Below are positions 16,118 through 23,655 of a stretch of 50,113 bases of DNA, in pieces. Location of the stretch: assembly GCA_020199905.1 (NCBI GenBank), contig JAIVJS010000084.1, forward strand, positions 1-50,113, read 5' to 3'. Both the position numbers and the translations under genes were made by a program. The stretch comes from Acidobacteriota bacterium (GTDB lineage: Bacteria > Acidobacteriota > Thermoanaerobaculia > UBA5066 > Gp7-AA6). The notes under the pieces are model-generated. The model did no database searches and had not been told where the DNA came from. It was given only the letters and a program-made list of their open reading frames with translations. The stretch's first letter is position 1. Every line of letters begins with the position of its first letter.

Positions 16118-16479
16118 TTCTCGAACTCCGCCAGCCTCTCGTTCAGCCAGTCCTTCATGGACCGGGCGGGCTGGCCGGGCAATCCGATCTGATAGGGCTT
16201 GCCGGACTCCTGCGAATGGGACGCGACGCCATCGATGAAGTCGCGGACGGTCTGGACGCGCTTCCCGGCCATCATGAGCTTGAACTTCAGGTGAGAGACC
16301 GCCTTCGAGGCTGGATATTCCTCGCCGTTGCGGATGAAGACACCCCGGGAGTTGCGGACCTCTTCGATCAGCCAGTCGATCCGCCTCTGCTCGGCCGCCG
16401 GCCGTGACGCGGCGAGAGCGGCGGCAGACGCGAAGAAAATCAGAACGCCCGTCGCCGCGATGATCCGCTTTACCGACAT
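16093..16479 (-). CDS. Small exported protein, DUF5329-like
   Basis: A 128-residue protein with an N-terminal signal peptide (KRIIAATGVLIFFASAAALAA). The mature part has RIDWLIEEVRNSRGVFIRNG and HLKFKLMMAGKRVQTVRDFI, resembling the DUF5329 family, whose function is unknown. I chose the ATG at 16479 because it begins directly at the signal peptide; an upstream ATG at 16527 adds 16 residues of ordinary sequence. It should be periplasmic. It lies downstream of the phospholipase-D-like gene on the same strand, separated by a heptamer repeat. Confidence 0.7.
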   Translation of the reverse strand: MSVKRIIAATGVLIFFASAAALAASRPAAEQRRIDWLIEEVRNSRGVFIRNGEEYPASKAVSHLKFKLMMAGKRVQTVRDFIDGVASHSQESGKPYQIGLPGQPARSMKDWLNERLAEFEKGAAGVKR

Positions 16480-16556
16480 CGCCTCGGACGTCGTCGCGGT
16501 GAGTTGCTCTACCGTCATGGCATCCATCGCTCCTTCTCAGCGCGAATCCGGCGCTC

Positions 16557-16598
16557 CCGCCTTCCGCCTTCCGCCTTCCGCCTTCCGCCTTCCGTCAG
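16557..16598. repeat. Heptamer tandem repeat (CCGCCTT)x5
   Basis: Five perfect copies of CCGCCTT occupy 16557-16591, followed by the partial unit CCG. The array ends at the stop codon of the phospholipase-D-like gene. The reverse complement of this unit (AAGGCGG) also appears in the 3' end of the permease gene (about 15991-16018). Confidence 0.95.
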
Positions 16599-17869
16599 TA
16601 ATACGGCTCCCAGACCCAGAAGACCAGCTCGGCGAGCCGCTGTACCAGTCCCCGTTTGTCCCACGCTTGATACGTGATCTCCTGGCATCGCTTCCTGTCC
16701 TCTTCGAACATTGCCTCCATCTTTCGGGCGAAGCCCCGGTCATAGAACGCGAGGCTCTCCTCGGCGTTGCGGCTCATGGAGCGTGAGTCGAAGTTGATCG
16801 AGCCGATCGTCGAGTACAACCCGTCCACGACCATCGTCTTGTTGTGCATCATCGTGCCGCGGTATTCGTAGATCTTCACTCCGCCCTTCAGGAGCTCTCC
16901 GTAGTGAAGCCACGAGGCAAAGCGGACCATCGGGAGGTCGATGTGCCGCCCCGGCACCATCACCTGGACGTTCACCCCGCGCTGCTCCGCCGCCACGAGC
17001 GCTTCGCGCACCTGTTTGTCGGGCAGGAAGTAGGCGTTCTGGATGTAGATGCTCTTCGCCGCGGACTGGATCGCGACGTAGTACAGCATTTTGGCGAGGG
17101 ATGAAGAGTCGCCTCGCGACGACTTGATGGCCTGCGCCTGGATGGATGCCGCATTCTCGAGCTTCGGGTAGAAGCCCTCACCCGCGAGGATCTCTCCCGT
17201 CGTGTACGTCCAGTCTTCGCTGAAGATCGCCTGCATCTGCGCGACGACGGGGCCCACCACCCGCACCTGAGTGTCGCGCCACTCGTTCGTATTTCTCGCG
17301 TTTCCCAGCCAGCGCTCGTCGATCCCGAGTCCTCCGGTGTAGGCGATCCGGCCGTCGACGACCAGGATCTTGCGATGCGTGCGGCGGCTGACCTTGTAGA
17401 TGGTGAAAAGACGCACCGGCCGGTATTTGCGCACGTGAACGCCGGCCTTCTTGAGCTCGGCCTCGAGACCCTTGAGCTTGCTTCCCCACGCGTCGATCAG
17501 GAAGCGGACCTCGACCCCTCTCTTCGCCGCGTCGATCATCGCGTCGGCAAACTGGCGGCCCGCGCGGTCCGGCTGGAAGATGTAAGTCTCGAGGTTCACC
17601 GTCTTCTTCGCCGCGCGGATGTCGCGCGTCATCGCCGGAAATATCTCGTCTCCGTTTTTCAGAAGCTCGGCCTCGTTGCCTCCCACCATCGCGGTGCCGA
17701 GAGTGTCCATCGAGCGCCGGAAAGATGGATCGTCCACCGTGAAGGGATGGTCGAACTTGTAGACATCCCGCTTCTCGGACCCCACGATGTTGTTGATGAA
17801 CGTGCAGCCGGAAGACGAAAAGCCGCAGACGAGGAGCAGAAGGACCGGCGAGGCGGGGAAACGGCGCAT
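16595..17869 (-). CDS. Phospholipase D / cardiolipin synthase-like lipoprotein
   Basis: A 424-residue protein with two HKD motifs: HRKILVVDGRIAYTGG in the middle and MHNKTMVVDGLYSTIGSIN near the C-terminus, both complete. This is the arrangement of bacterial cardiolipin synthases (ClsA/B/C), which join two phosphatidyl groups. Instead of N-terminal membrane helices it has a lipoprotein signal, with lipobox SSSGC around residue 21, so it is probably anchored in a membrane facing the periplasm. The ATG at 17869 starts at the signal; longer reading adds unrelated residues. It is divergent from the SDR gene with 138 bases between. Phospholipase activity is the alternative to cardiolipin synthesis. 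Confidence 0.85.
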   Translation of the reverse strand: MRRFPASPVLLLLVCGFSSSGCTFINNIVGSEKRDVYKFDHPFTVDDPSFRRSMDTLGTAMVGGNEAELLKNGDEIFPAMTRDIRAAKKTVNLETYIFQPDRAGRQFADAMIDAAKRGVEVRFLIDAWGSKLKGLEAELKKAGVHVRKYRPVRLFTIYKVSRRTHRKILVVDGRIAYTGGLGIDERWLGNARNTNEWRDTQVRVVGPVVAQMQAIFSEDWTYTTGEILAGEGFYPKLENAASIQAQAIKSSRGDSSSLAKMLYYVAIQSAAKSIYIQNAYFLPDKQVREALVAAEQRGVNVQVMVPGRHIDLPMVRFASWLHYGELLKGGVKIYEYRGTMMHNKTMVVDGLYSTIGSINFDSRSMSRNAEESLAFYDRGFARKMEAMFEEDRKRCQEITYQAWDKRGLVQRLAELVFWVWEPYY

Positions 17870-17995
17870 TGATCGGCTCGTATTCAAGAAGTCTGCCCGC
17901 GCTGGAAACCCGTTACCCGTGAGCGGATTACCGGCCCGCCGGCCCGGGCCGCCGCCCCGACCTGAACAGCCATACGGGACTCGACGACGTTTGGT

Positions 17996-18001
17996 TAGGA
18001 T
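17996..18001 (+). promoter_or_regulatory. -10-like TAGGAT for leaderless SDR gene
   Basis: TAGGAT lies exactly six bases before the GTG start at 18008, with no ribosome site. Confidence 0.5.
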
Positions 18002-18007
18002 CCGGCT

Positions 18008-18724
18008 GTGAACGAAGGATCTCGTGTCGCGCTGGTCACCGGAGCGACCCGTGGAATCGGACGCGCCATCGCGCGCCGGCTGCACGCCGACGGTTTCGAA
18101 GTCGTCATCTCAGGCCACACCGTGGACTCCACGCGCCGTGCCGTCGAGGAGTTCGACAAAGAGGGCCTCAGGATCTCGGGACGCGCCGCGGACGCGCGTC
18201 GCGAGGACGACCAGAAGGCGCTCGTCGAGTTCGCGGGGTCGAAGCGGGGACGCCTCGACGTCCTCGTGAACAACGCCGGGATCGGAGAGTTCGGTCCGGT
18301 CGACAGGCTCGATCCGGAGCGATTCCGAGACGTTCTCGAAACGAATCTCTTCGGCCCGTTCTACGCCATTCGAGCCGCGGCCCCTCTGATGAAGAAGAAC
18401 GGCGGCGGTTTCATCGTCAACATCGCCTCGCTCGCGTCGGTCAACGCGTTTGCCGGAGGCGCCGCTTACAACGCGTCGAAGTTCGGGCTTCTCGGCCTGT
18501 CCGAGGCGTCGATGCTCGACCTCCGCCACGACGGGATCCGCGTCGCCGCCGTCCTGCCCGGTTCCGTCGCCACGGAGTTCGACGGCCACGACGATCGGCG
18601 CGAGAGCTCCTGGATGCTGTCCGCGGACGACGTGGCGGAAGCGGTCTCCGACCTGGTCCGCTTCCCCGATCGCGCGATCCCCTCGCGCATCGACCTGCGC
18701 CCTTCGAGGCCTCCGAAAAAATAA
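18008..18724 (+). CDS. Short-chain dehydrogenase/reductase
   Basis: A 238-residue classical SDR. The cofactor loop TGATRGIG is at residues 11-18, NNAG at 88-91, and the catalytic Ser141, Tyr154 and Lys158 are all present (YNASK). The first basic residue after the glycine loop and His/Thr further on favour NADP(H), but this is weak evidence. The C-terminus is short. Substrate is unknown and the neighbours do not suggest a pathway. The start is GTG 18008, supported by a -10-like hexamer at the leaderless distance. Confidence 0.85.
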   Translation: MNEGSRVALVTGATRGIGRAIARRLHADGFEVVISGHTVDSTRRAVEEFDKEGLRISGRAADARREDDQKALVEFAGSKRGRLDVLVNNAGIGEFGPVDRLDPERFRDVLETNLFGPFYAIRAAAPLMKKNGGGFIVNIASLASVNAFAGGAAYNASKFGLLGLSEASMLDLRHDGIRVAAVLPGSVATEFDGHDDRRESSWMLSADDVAEAVSDLVRFPDRAIPSRIDLRPSRPPKK

Positions 18725-18759
18725 CCGTCCGCCGTCAGCTGTCGGCTTTTCTTCCTGTC
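18725..18759. repeat. Weak heptamer-like repeat between convergent genes
   Basis: CCGTCCG, CCGTCAG, CTGTCGG and following bases keep a 7-bp spacing of the TCxG core, starting directly after the SDR stop codon and running into the 3' end of the transhydrogenase gene. It is more degenerate than the other blocks. Confidence 0.4.
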
Positions 18760-20171
18760 GTTCCGGGGGGCATCGCTTCCCCCGGCGGAGGGCCGATCTT
18801 GTTGTACCCGTCGAGAGCCGCCACCTTGTAGCACTCGGCGAACGTCGGGTAGTTGAAGACGTTGTCGACGAAATAGTCGATGGTTCCTTCGAACGCCAGG
18901 ACCGCCTGGCCAATGTGGACGAGCTCGGTGGCAGCCGACCCGATGATGTGAACCGCCAGGAACTTCCGGGTTTCGCGGTGGAACAGGATCTTCAGGAGCC
19001 CGTAGGAGTCTCCGAGAATCGCCCCTCGGGCGATCTCGCGGTAGCGCGAGATCCCGATCTCATACGGAACCCCGGCCTTCGTCAGCTCCTCTTCGTTCGG
19101 GCCCACCATCGAGATCTCGGGGACCGAATAGATGCCGTACGGAAAGAGGTGCGGCATCGTCTTCGCGCGAATCCCGAACGCCGCGCACGCGGCGATCCGC
19201 CCCTGTTCCATGGACGTCGACGCGAGCGCGGGAAAACCGATCACGTCGCCGGCGGCGAAGATGTGAGGCACGGCGGTGCGGTACTGCTCATCCACGACGA
19301 TGCGCCCCCGACTGTCCGTGGCCAGCCCGGCGGCGGCGAGATTCAGTTCCGCGGTCGCTCCGATGCGGCCGATCGAATAGAGAAGCAGCTCGGAGATGAT
19401 CTTCTTGCCGGACTTCAACGTGGCGACCGCACGATGCGGCCGCTCGACTTCGACGGACGCCACGTCCTCCCCCAGACGCAGCGTGCAATCCATGTCGCGC
19501 ATCTTGTAGGCCAGGGCTTCCGCGATCTCGGCGTCCACGAACTCCAGGAGTCGGGGACGCCTGTCCACGAGCGTGACCTCGACCCCGAGCGCCGCGAACA
19601 TCGAGGCGTATTCGGTCCCGACGACTCCCCCGCCGACCACGGTCATCGAACGGGGAATGGACTTCAGGGTCAGGATGCCGTCCGAAGTGATCACGGTCTC
19701 GCCGTCCACGGTGACGCCCGGGGGTTCCGTCGGGGCCGTGCCGGTGGCGATGACGACGAACTCGGCCGTGACCTCGGTGCGCCCTGCCGGGGCGTCGATC
19801 ATCAGCCGGTGCGGATCGGCAAAGGACGCCGCTCCGGACAGGACCGCCACCCCGTTGCGCCGAAGCTGGTCGCGGATGACCTCCGTCTCGCGCGCGATCA
19901 CCTTGGAGCACCGCGAGAGCAGGGCGTCCATCGTCATCGTGTCGCTCGAAAGGCACGCGGACCCGTACGCGTCGCGGTGAAGAAAACCCGTCAGATAGAG
20001 CACCGCTTCGCGGAAGGTCTTGGAGGGGATCGTGCCGGTGTTGATGCAGACGCCGCCGACCGACGTTCGCCTCTCGCAGATCGCGACCTTCCTGCCGAGC
20101 TTCGCCGCCTGGATCGCCGCCCGCTGCCCGGCCGGACCGGTCCCGATCACGACGAGATCGAACGCGGACAT
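18735..20171 (-). CDS. sthA: Soluble pyridine nucleotide transhydrogenase
   Basis: A 478-residue FAD-containing flavoprotein of the dihydrolipoamide dehydrogenase superfamily, exchanging hydride between NADPH and NAD+. The FAD loop is GTGPAGQRAAIQAA at the N-terminus. The region that in most relatives holds a redox disulfide reads GGVCINTGTIPSK, with only one cysteine. That matches SthA, which lacks the disulfide, and argues against lipoamide or mercuric reductase. The NAD domain (VVGGGVVGTEYASMFAALG) and the C-terminal dimer domain are complete. It starts at ATG 20171 with a TAGACT box six bases upstream. It is divergent from the ion channel gene with 46 bases between. Confidence 0.9.
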   Translation of the reverse strand: MSAFDLVVIGTGPAGQRAAIQAAKLGRKVAICERRTSVGGVCINTGTIPSKTFREAVLYLTGFLHRDAYGSACLSSDTMTMDALLSRCSKVIARETEVIRDQLRRNGVAVLSGAASFADPHRLMIDAPAGRTEVTAEFVVIATGTAPTEPPGVTVDGETVITSDGILTLKSIPRSMTVVGGGVVGTEYASMFAALGVEVTLVDRRPRLLEFVDAEIAEALAYKMRDMDCTLRLGEDVASVEVERPHRAVATLKSGKKIISELLLYSIGRIGATAELNLAAAGLATDSRGRIVVDEQYRTAVPHIFAAGDVIGFPALASTSMEQGRIAACAAFGIRAKTMPHLFPYGIYSVPEISMVGPNEEELTKAGVPYEIGISRYREIARGAILGDSYGLLKILFHRETRKFLAVHIIGSAATELVHIGQAVLAFEGTIDYFVDNVFNYPTFAECYKVAALDGYNKIGPPPGEAMPPGTTGRKADS

Positions 20172-20177
20172 CGGCGG

Positions 20178-20183
20178 AGTCTA
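20178..20183 (-). promoter_or_regulatory. -10-like TAGACT for leaderless sthA
   Basis: Read on the - strand, TAGACT is six bases before the ATG of sthA. It shares the 46-base divergent interval with a second candidate box for the channel gene. Confidence 0.5.
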
Positions 20184-20201
20184 CCGCCCGGCTCCGTGCG
20201 A

Positions 20202-20207
20202 TAGATT
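20202..20207 (+). promoter_or_regulatory. -10-like TAGATT upstream of the channel gene
   Basis: TAGATT lies ten bases before the ATG at 20218. The spacing is a little longer than in the other cases, so this one is less certain. Confidence 0.35.
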
Positions 20208-20217
20208 TTGCCCCTCG

Positions 20218-21300
20218 ATGCGAACCCTTGCGACCGCCGGCGGCGGGCTGTTGATCCTGACCGTGCTCTGGGACGCGTTCGAGACGATCGTGCTGCCGCG
20301 TCGCGTGTCCCGGCGCTTTCGGCTGACGAGGCTCTTCTACCTGGCGACCTGGTCTCCGTGGCGGTCGCTCGGTCTGAGGCGGCGCGCCGGGAATCCGCGG
20401 GAAAACTTCCTCTCGATCTTCGGACCCCTCTCCCTCCTGCTGCTGCTGGTGACCTGGGCGCTCGCGCTCGTCTTCGGCTTTGCGCTGCTCCACTGGGGCC
20501 TCGGAACGCGGCTGATGATGCCCCGCGGGCTCACGGGCTTCCCGGCGGACCTCTATTTTTCGGGAACGACCCTTGTCACGCTGGGGCTGGGGGACATCTC
20601 GCCGTCCACGCCGTCCGCCCGCGTTCTGACGTTCGTCGAGAGCGGAACGGGGTTCGGCTTTCTCGCCCTGGTCGTGGGCTATCTGCCGACGCTGTCGCAG
20701 GCCTTTTCGCGCCGCGAGACCAACATCGCTCTTCTCGACGCGCGAGCGGGCTCTCCGTCGACGGCATCGGAGCTGATCCGCCGCCACGCGGGAGATCCCG
20801 ATCGCGGCGAGAATCTGGGGGACCTCCTGCATGACTGGGACGTGTGGTCGGCGGATCTGCTCGAGACGCACATCTCCTTCCCGGTGCTGGCGTATTACCG
20901 CTCACAGCACGACAACCAGTCCTGGGTGGCGGCGATGACGACGGTGCTCGACGTCTGCTCTCTCGTCATCGCGGGGGTCGAGAACGGGCCGCTCCGGTCC
21001 GCGCGTCTGACGTTCGCGATGGCGCGGCACGCCGTGGCCGACATGAGTCAGGTGTTCCACCTCGAGCCGGTCTCCCGCTCCGAGCAACGGCTTCCGCCGG
21101 GCGATCTCGCGCGGCTGAAAGGCATCATGCAGGCGGCCGGAATGGCGATGAAGGACGATCCGGAGACCGAAGAGCGGCTGCGCCGTCTCATCGCGATGTA
21201 CGAACCTCATGTCGACGCGCTTTCGCGGCACCTGCTGATGCCGCTCCCTCAGTGGGTGCCCCCGCTCGGCGCGCGCGACAACTGGCAGGGGACCGCATAG
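20218..21300 (+). CDS. Two-helix potassium-channel-like membrane protein
   Basis: A 360-residue protein. An N-terminal hydrophobic segment (residues 5-20) is followed by a strong helix at about 67-95, a pore loop and another helix at about 137-160, the layout of a pore-loop channel (Ion_trans_2 type). The selectivity filter reads TLGLGD (121-126) instead of TVGYGD, within TTLVTLGLGDISPS. The remaining ~200 residues form a soluble cytosolic domain rich in helices that I do not recognise. The ATG at 20218 lacks a ribosome site. The ion selectivity cannot be read from the sequence. Confidence 0.75.
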   Translation: MRTLATAGGGLLILTVLWDAFETIVLPRRVSRRFRLTRLFYLATWSPWRSLGLRRRAGNPRENFLSIFGPLSLLLLLVTWALALVFGFALLHWGLGTRLMMPRGLTGFPADLYFSGTTLVTLGLGDISPSTPSARVLTFVESGTGFGFLALVVGYLPTLSQAFSRRETNIALLDARAGSPSTASELIRRHAGDPDRGENLGDLLHDWDVWSADLLETHISFPVLAYYRSQHDNQSWVAAMTTVLDVCSLVIAGVENGPLRSARLTFAMARHAVADMSQVFHLEPVSRSEQRLPPGDLARLKGIMQAAGMAMKDDPETEERLRRLIAMYEPHVDALSRHLLMPLPQWVPPLGARDNWQGTA

Positions 21301-21394
21301 CGGGCCGCCGAGATGGACCCCGGGACAGCGGCCACGGAGCGAAGAGAAGAGTCACTTCCTTCGCGGCGCTCCCCCGGACGGGAGGGCGGCAGGC

Positions 21395-22141
21395 TTGCGT
21401 CCTGACCTCGGGAAGCGTCTCGCGTTCTACTTCGGTTGCCTCTTCGGCGGAGCATGGTTCGTCTTCTGCTCCGCGGCCGGAACGGTCTGGCTTCTCGTCT
21501 CGCCCGGAAACCGTCAGACCCTCTACTGGTTCGGCCGCGTGTTCTGCCGGGGGTTGACGCGCCTGATGGGCTGGCGGGTCCATCCGGACCATCCTGACCG
21601 GCTGCGGGCGATGCGGCCGTGCGTCATCGTCGGAAATCATCAGAGCTTTCTGGACGTCGTCACTTTCGGCTCGATCTTCCCGCCCCGCACGGTTTCGGCG
21701 GGCAAGCGGGAGATCGGAAACATCCCCGTGTTCGGCTGGTTTTACCGCCTCTCGGGAAACCTGATCATCGACCGCGCCCACGCGCGAAGCGCGCTGGCCT
21801 CCCTCGAAACCGCGGCGGATTCCATGCGGACGGAAAAGATTGCGGTCTGGTTCATGCCGGAGGGTCACCGAAACCAGACTGAACGCCTCCTTCCTTTCAA
21901 GAGCGGCGCCTTTCGACTCGCGATCGCCGCGCAGGCCCCCGTGATCCCTGTCGTCGCGGAGCCTCTGACCGCAATCGCCGACACGAGGCGTCGTCTGGCC
22001 CGGGCGGGAACCCTGAGGGTCCGCGTGCTCGAGCCCGTGCCGACGGAAGGTCTGTCGCCGTCAGACGTTTCCGCGCTGACGTCGCGGGTGCGCGACCGCA
22101 TGCAGGAGGCCCTGGACGCGATGGCCGCGAGCGCCCTGTGA
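21395..22141 (+). CDS. 1-Acylglycerol-3-phosphate acyltransferase (PlsC-like)
   Basis: A 248-residue membrane acyltransferase with an N-terminal hydrophobic segment (residues 9-36). The catalytic HX4D motif is NHQSFLD (His82, Asp87), and the substrate-binding motif is MPEGHRNQT, with a conserved LPFKSGAFRLAI block after it. It probably acylates lysophosphatidic acid. The start is TTG 21395, preceded by GGAGGGCGG; no better start is in frame. The stop overlaps the GTG of the next gene (GTGA). Confidence 0.85.
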   Translation: MRPDLGKRLAFYFGCLFGGAWFVFCSAAGTVWLLVSPGNRQTLYWFGRVFCRGLTRLMGWRVHPDHPDRLRAMRPCVIVGNHQSFLDVVTFGSIFPPRTVSAGKREIGNIPVFGWFYRLSGNLIIDRAHARSALASLETAADSMRTEKIAVWFMPEGHRNQTERLLPFKSGAFRLAIAAQAPVIPVVAEPLTAIADTRRRLARAGTLRVRVLEPVPTEGLSPSDVSALTSRVRDRMQEALDAMAASAL

Positions 22142-23553
22142 GGGAGGATCGCTCCCTGGAGCTCCAGGGCGACGCCCTCCGGAATCTGATCGACTCGGCG
22201 GCGCGGCGGATCGTCGAGTACATCGCCTCGCTCCCCGCGCAGCCCTCCGCCGACAACCGCGACCCCGCGGGCCTGGCGCAGTCGTTGCGCGAGACGCTGC
22301 CGGAGTCGGGAGCGGACGCCGAAGAACTGCTCGACCTTCTGTTCGAAACCGTCATCCCGCGCGGCTTCAACACGGCGGGGCCCGGATATCTCGCCTACAT
22401 CCCCGGGGGCGGGCTGCCCCATTCCGCGGTGGCCGACCTCGTCGCGGACGCCACGAACCGGTATGTCGGCGTCTTCGCGGCCGCCCCCGGTCTGGCGCAG
22501 ATCGAAACCAACGTCATCCGGTGGTTCTGCGAGATCGTGGGGTATCCGGAGACCGCGGGAGGCATTCTCACGACCGGCGGATCTCTCTCGAATTTTTCCG
22601 CGATCGTCACCGCCCGGCGGGACCGCCTCCCGGACGACTTTCGCCTGGGGACGCTGTACGTCTCGGACCAGACGCACCATTCCATACAGAAGGCGGCGAG
22701 CCTCGCGGGCTTCCCGGAAGCCAACGTCCGGGAAATTCCGTCCGACGCGCGGTTTCGGATCCGGCCGGATCTCCTCTCCGCGAAGGTGGCGGAGGATCGG
22801 GCCGCGGGTTTCTCCCCGTTCTTCGTGGTTGGAAATGCGGGCACGACGAACACCGGGGCGGTGGACGACCTCGAGGCGCTCGCGGACATCGCAAAGGCGG
22901 AAGGCCTCTGGCTCCATGCGGACGCCGCGTACGGAGGGTTCTTCGCGATCACCGGGCGGGGGCGCGCGCGCCTGGCGGGGATCGAGCGATCCGACTCGGT
23001 GGTTCTCGACCCGCACAAGAGCCTTTTTCTCCCGTACGGGAACGGCTCGCTGCTGGTGCGCGATCCCGAGACTCTCAAGAAGGCCCACGCCCTCTCGGCG
23101 GACTATCTCCCCCGAATGCAGGAGGACTCGGATCTTTCCGACTTCACCCTTCTCTCTCCGGAGCTCTCGCGGGACTGGAGAGGCCTCCGCGTGTGGCTTC
23201 CCATCAAGATGCACGGCATCGGCGTCTTCCGGACGAACCTCGACGAAAAGCTCGACCTCGCCGAGTGGGCGGCGCGGGAGCTCGCCCGGATCCCGGGCGT
23301 CGAGATCCTGGCCGAGCCACAGCTCTCGACTCTCGCGTTCCGTCTCACGCGCGACGGGCTCTCGGGCGCGGAGACCGACGCGTTGAACGCCGCCTGGATG
23401 GAGAAGACGAACGGGCGCGGCCGCGTCTACCTGACCTCCACGAGGCTCGCCGGGCGGTTTTCGATCCGGATCTGCGTGCTGTCGTTTCGCACGCATCTCG
23501 AACGCATGGAGGCCTGCCTGGAGGATCTGCGGGCGTCGATTACGGAGGTGTGA
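22138..23553 (+). CDS. PLP-dependent decarboxylase (group II amino acid decarboxylase family)
   Basis: A 471-residue fold-type I PLP enzyme of the aromatic-L-amino-acid/glutamate decarboxylase family. Key features are ILTTGGSLSNFSAI, the aspartate in LHADAAYGGF, and the PLP lysine in VLDPHKSLFLPYGNG. The active-site substitutions do not allow me to name the substrate; aromatic amino acids, glutamate or 2,4-diaminobutyrate are all family possibilities. It starts with GTG overlapping the acyltransferase stop, so the two genes are co-translated, but a shared function is not obvious. Confidence 0.85.
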   Translation: MREDRSLELQGDALRNLIDSAARRIVEYIASLPAQPSADNRDPAGLAQSLRETLPESGADAEELLDLLFETVIPRGFNTAGPGYLAYIPGGGLPHSAVADLVADATNRYVGVFAAAPGLAQIETNVIRWFCEIVGYPETAGGILTTGGSLSNFSAIVTARRDRLPDDFRLGTLYVSDQTHHSIQKAASLAGFPEANVREIPSDARFRIRPDLLSAKVAEDRAAGFSPFFVVGNAGTTNTGAVDDLEALADIAKAEGLWLHADAAYGGFFAITGRGRARLAGIERSDSVVLDPHKSLFLPYGNGSLLVRDPETLKKAHALSADYLPRMQEDSDLSDFTLLSPELSRDWRGLRVWLPIKMHGIGVFRTNLDEKLDLAEWAARELARIPGVEILAEPQLSTLAFRLTRDGLSGAETDALNAAWMEKTNGRGRVYLTSTRLAGRFSIRICVLSFRTHLERMEACLEDLRASITEV

Positions 23554-23554
23554 G

Positions 23555-23648
23555 ACGGGAAAGGAGCCGGGAATCGGGAGCCGAGCGACCAACGGGAGCG
23601 AGACGGCCGCGGTGCTCCGCGGTCAACCAGATCGGGAATCGAAGAGGG
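23555..23648. repeat. Dispersed ~80-bp repeat, copy 2
   Basis: It lies between the convergent decarboxylase and DUF885 genes. Bases 23570-23646 match 10195-10270 almost base for base. The front has 7-bp units (GGGAATC, GGGAGCC, GAGCGAC). The middle forms a hairpin from two CCGCGG hexamers separated by TGCT. Placement suggests a terminator-like role, but it is unproven. Confidence 0.85.
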
Positions 23649-23655
23649 GTGGACG

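Noticed and set aside
16557..16598. Sequencing artefact as sole explanation of the CCGCCTT array
   Set aside because: Other arrays with different units but the same 7-bp period occur at many loci, so a real repeat class is more likely, though read-length effects on copy number remain possible.
18735..20171. Dihydrolipoamide dehydrogenase or mercuric reductase
   Set aside because: The redox-active CxxxxC disulfide is absent (CINTGT has one cysteine), as in SthA.
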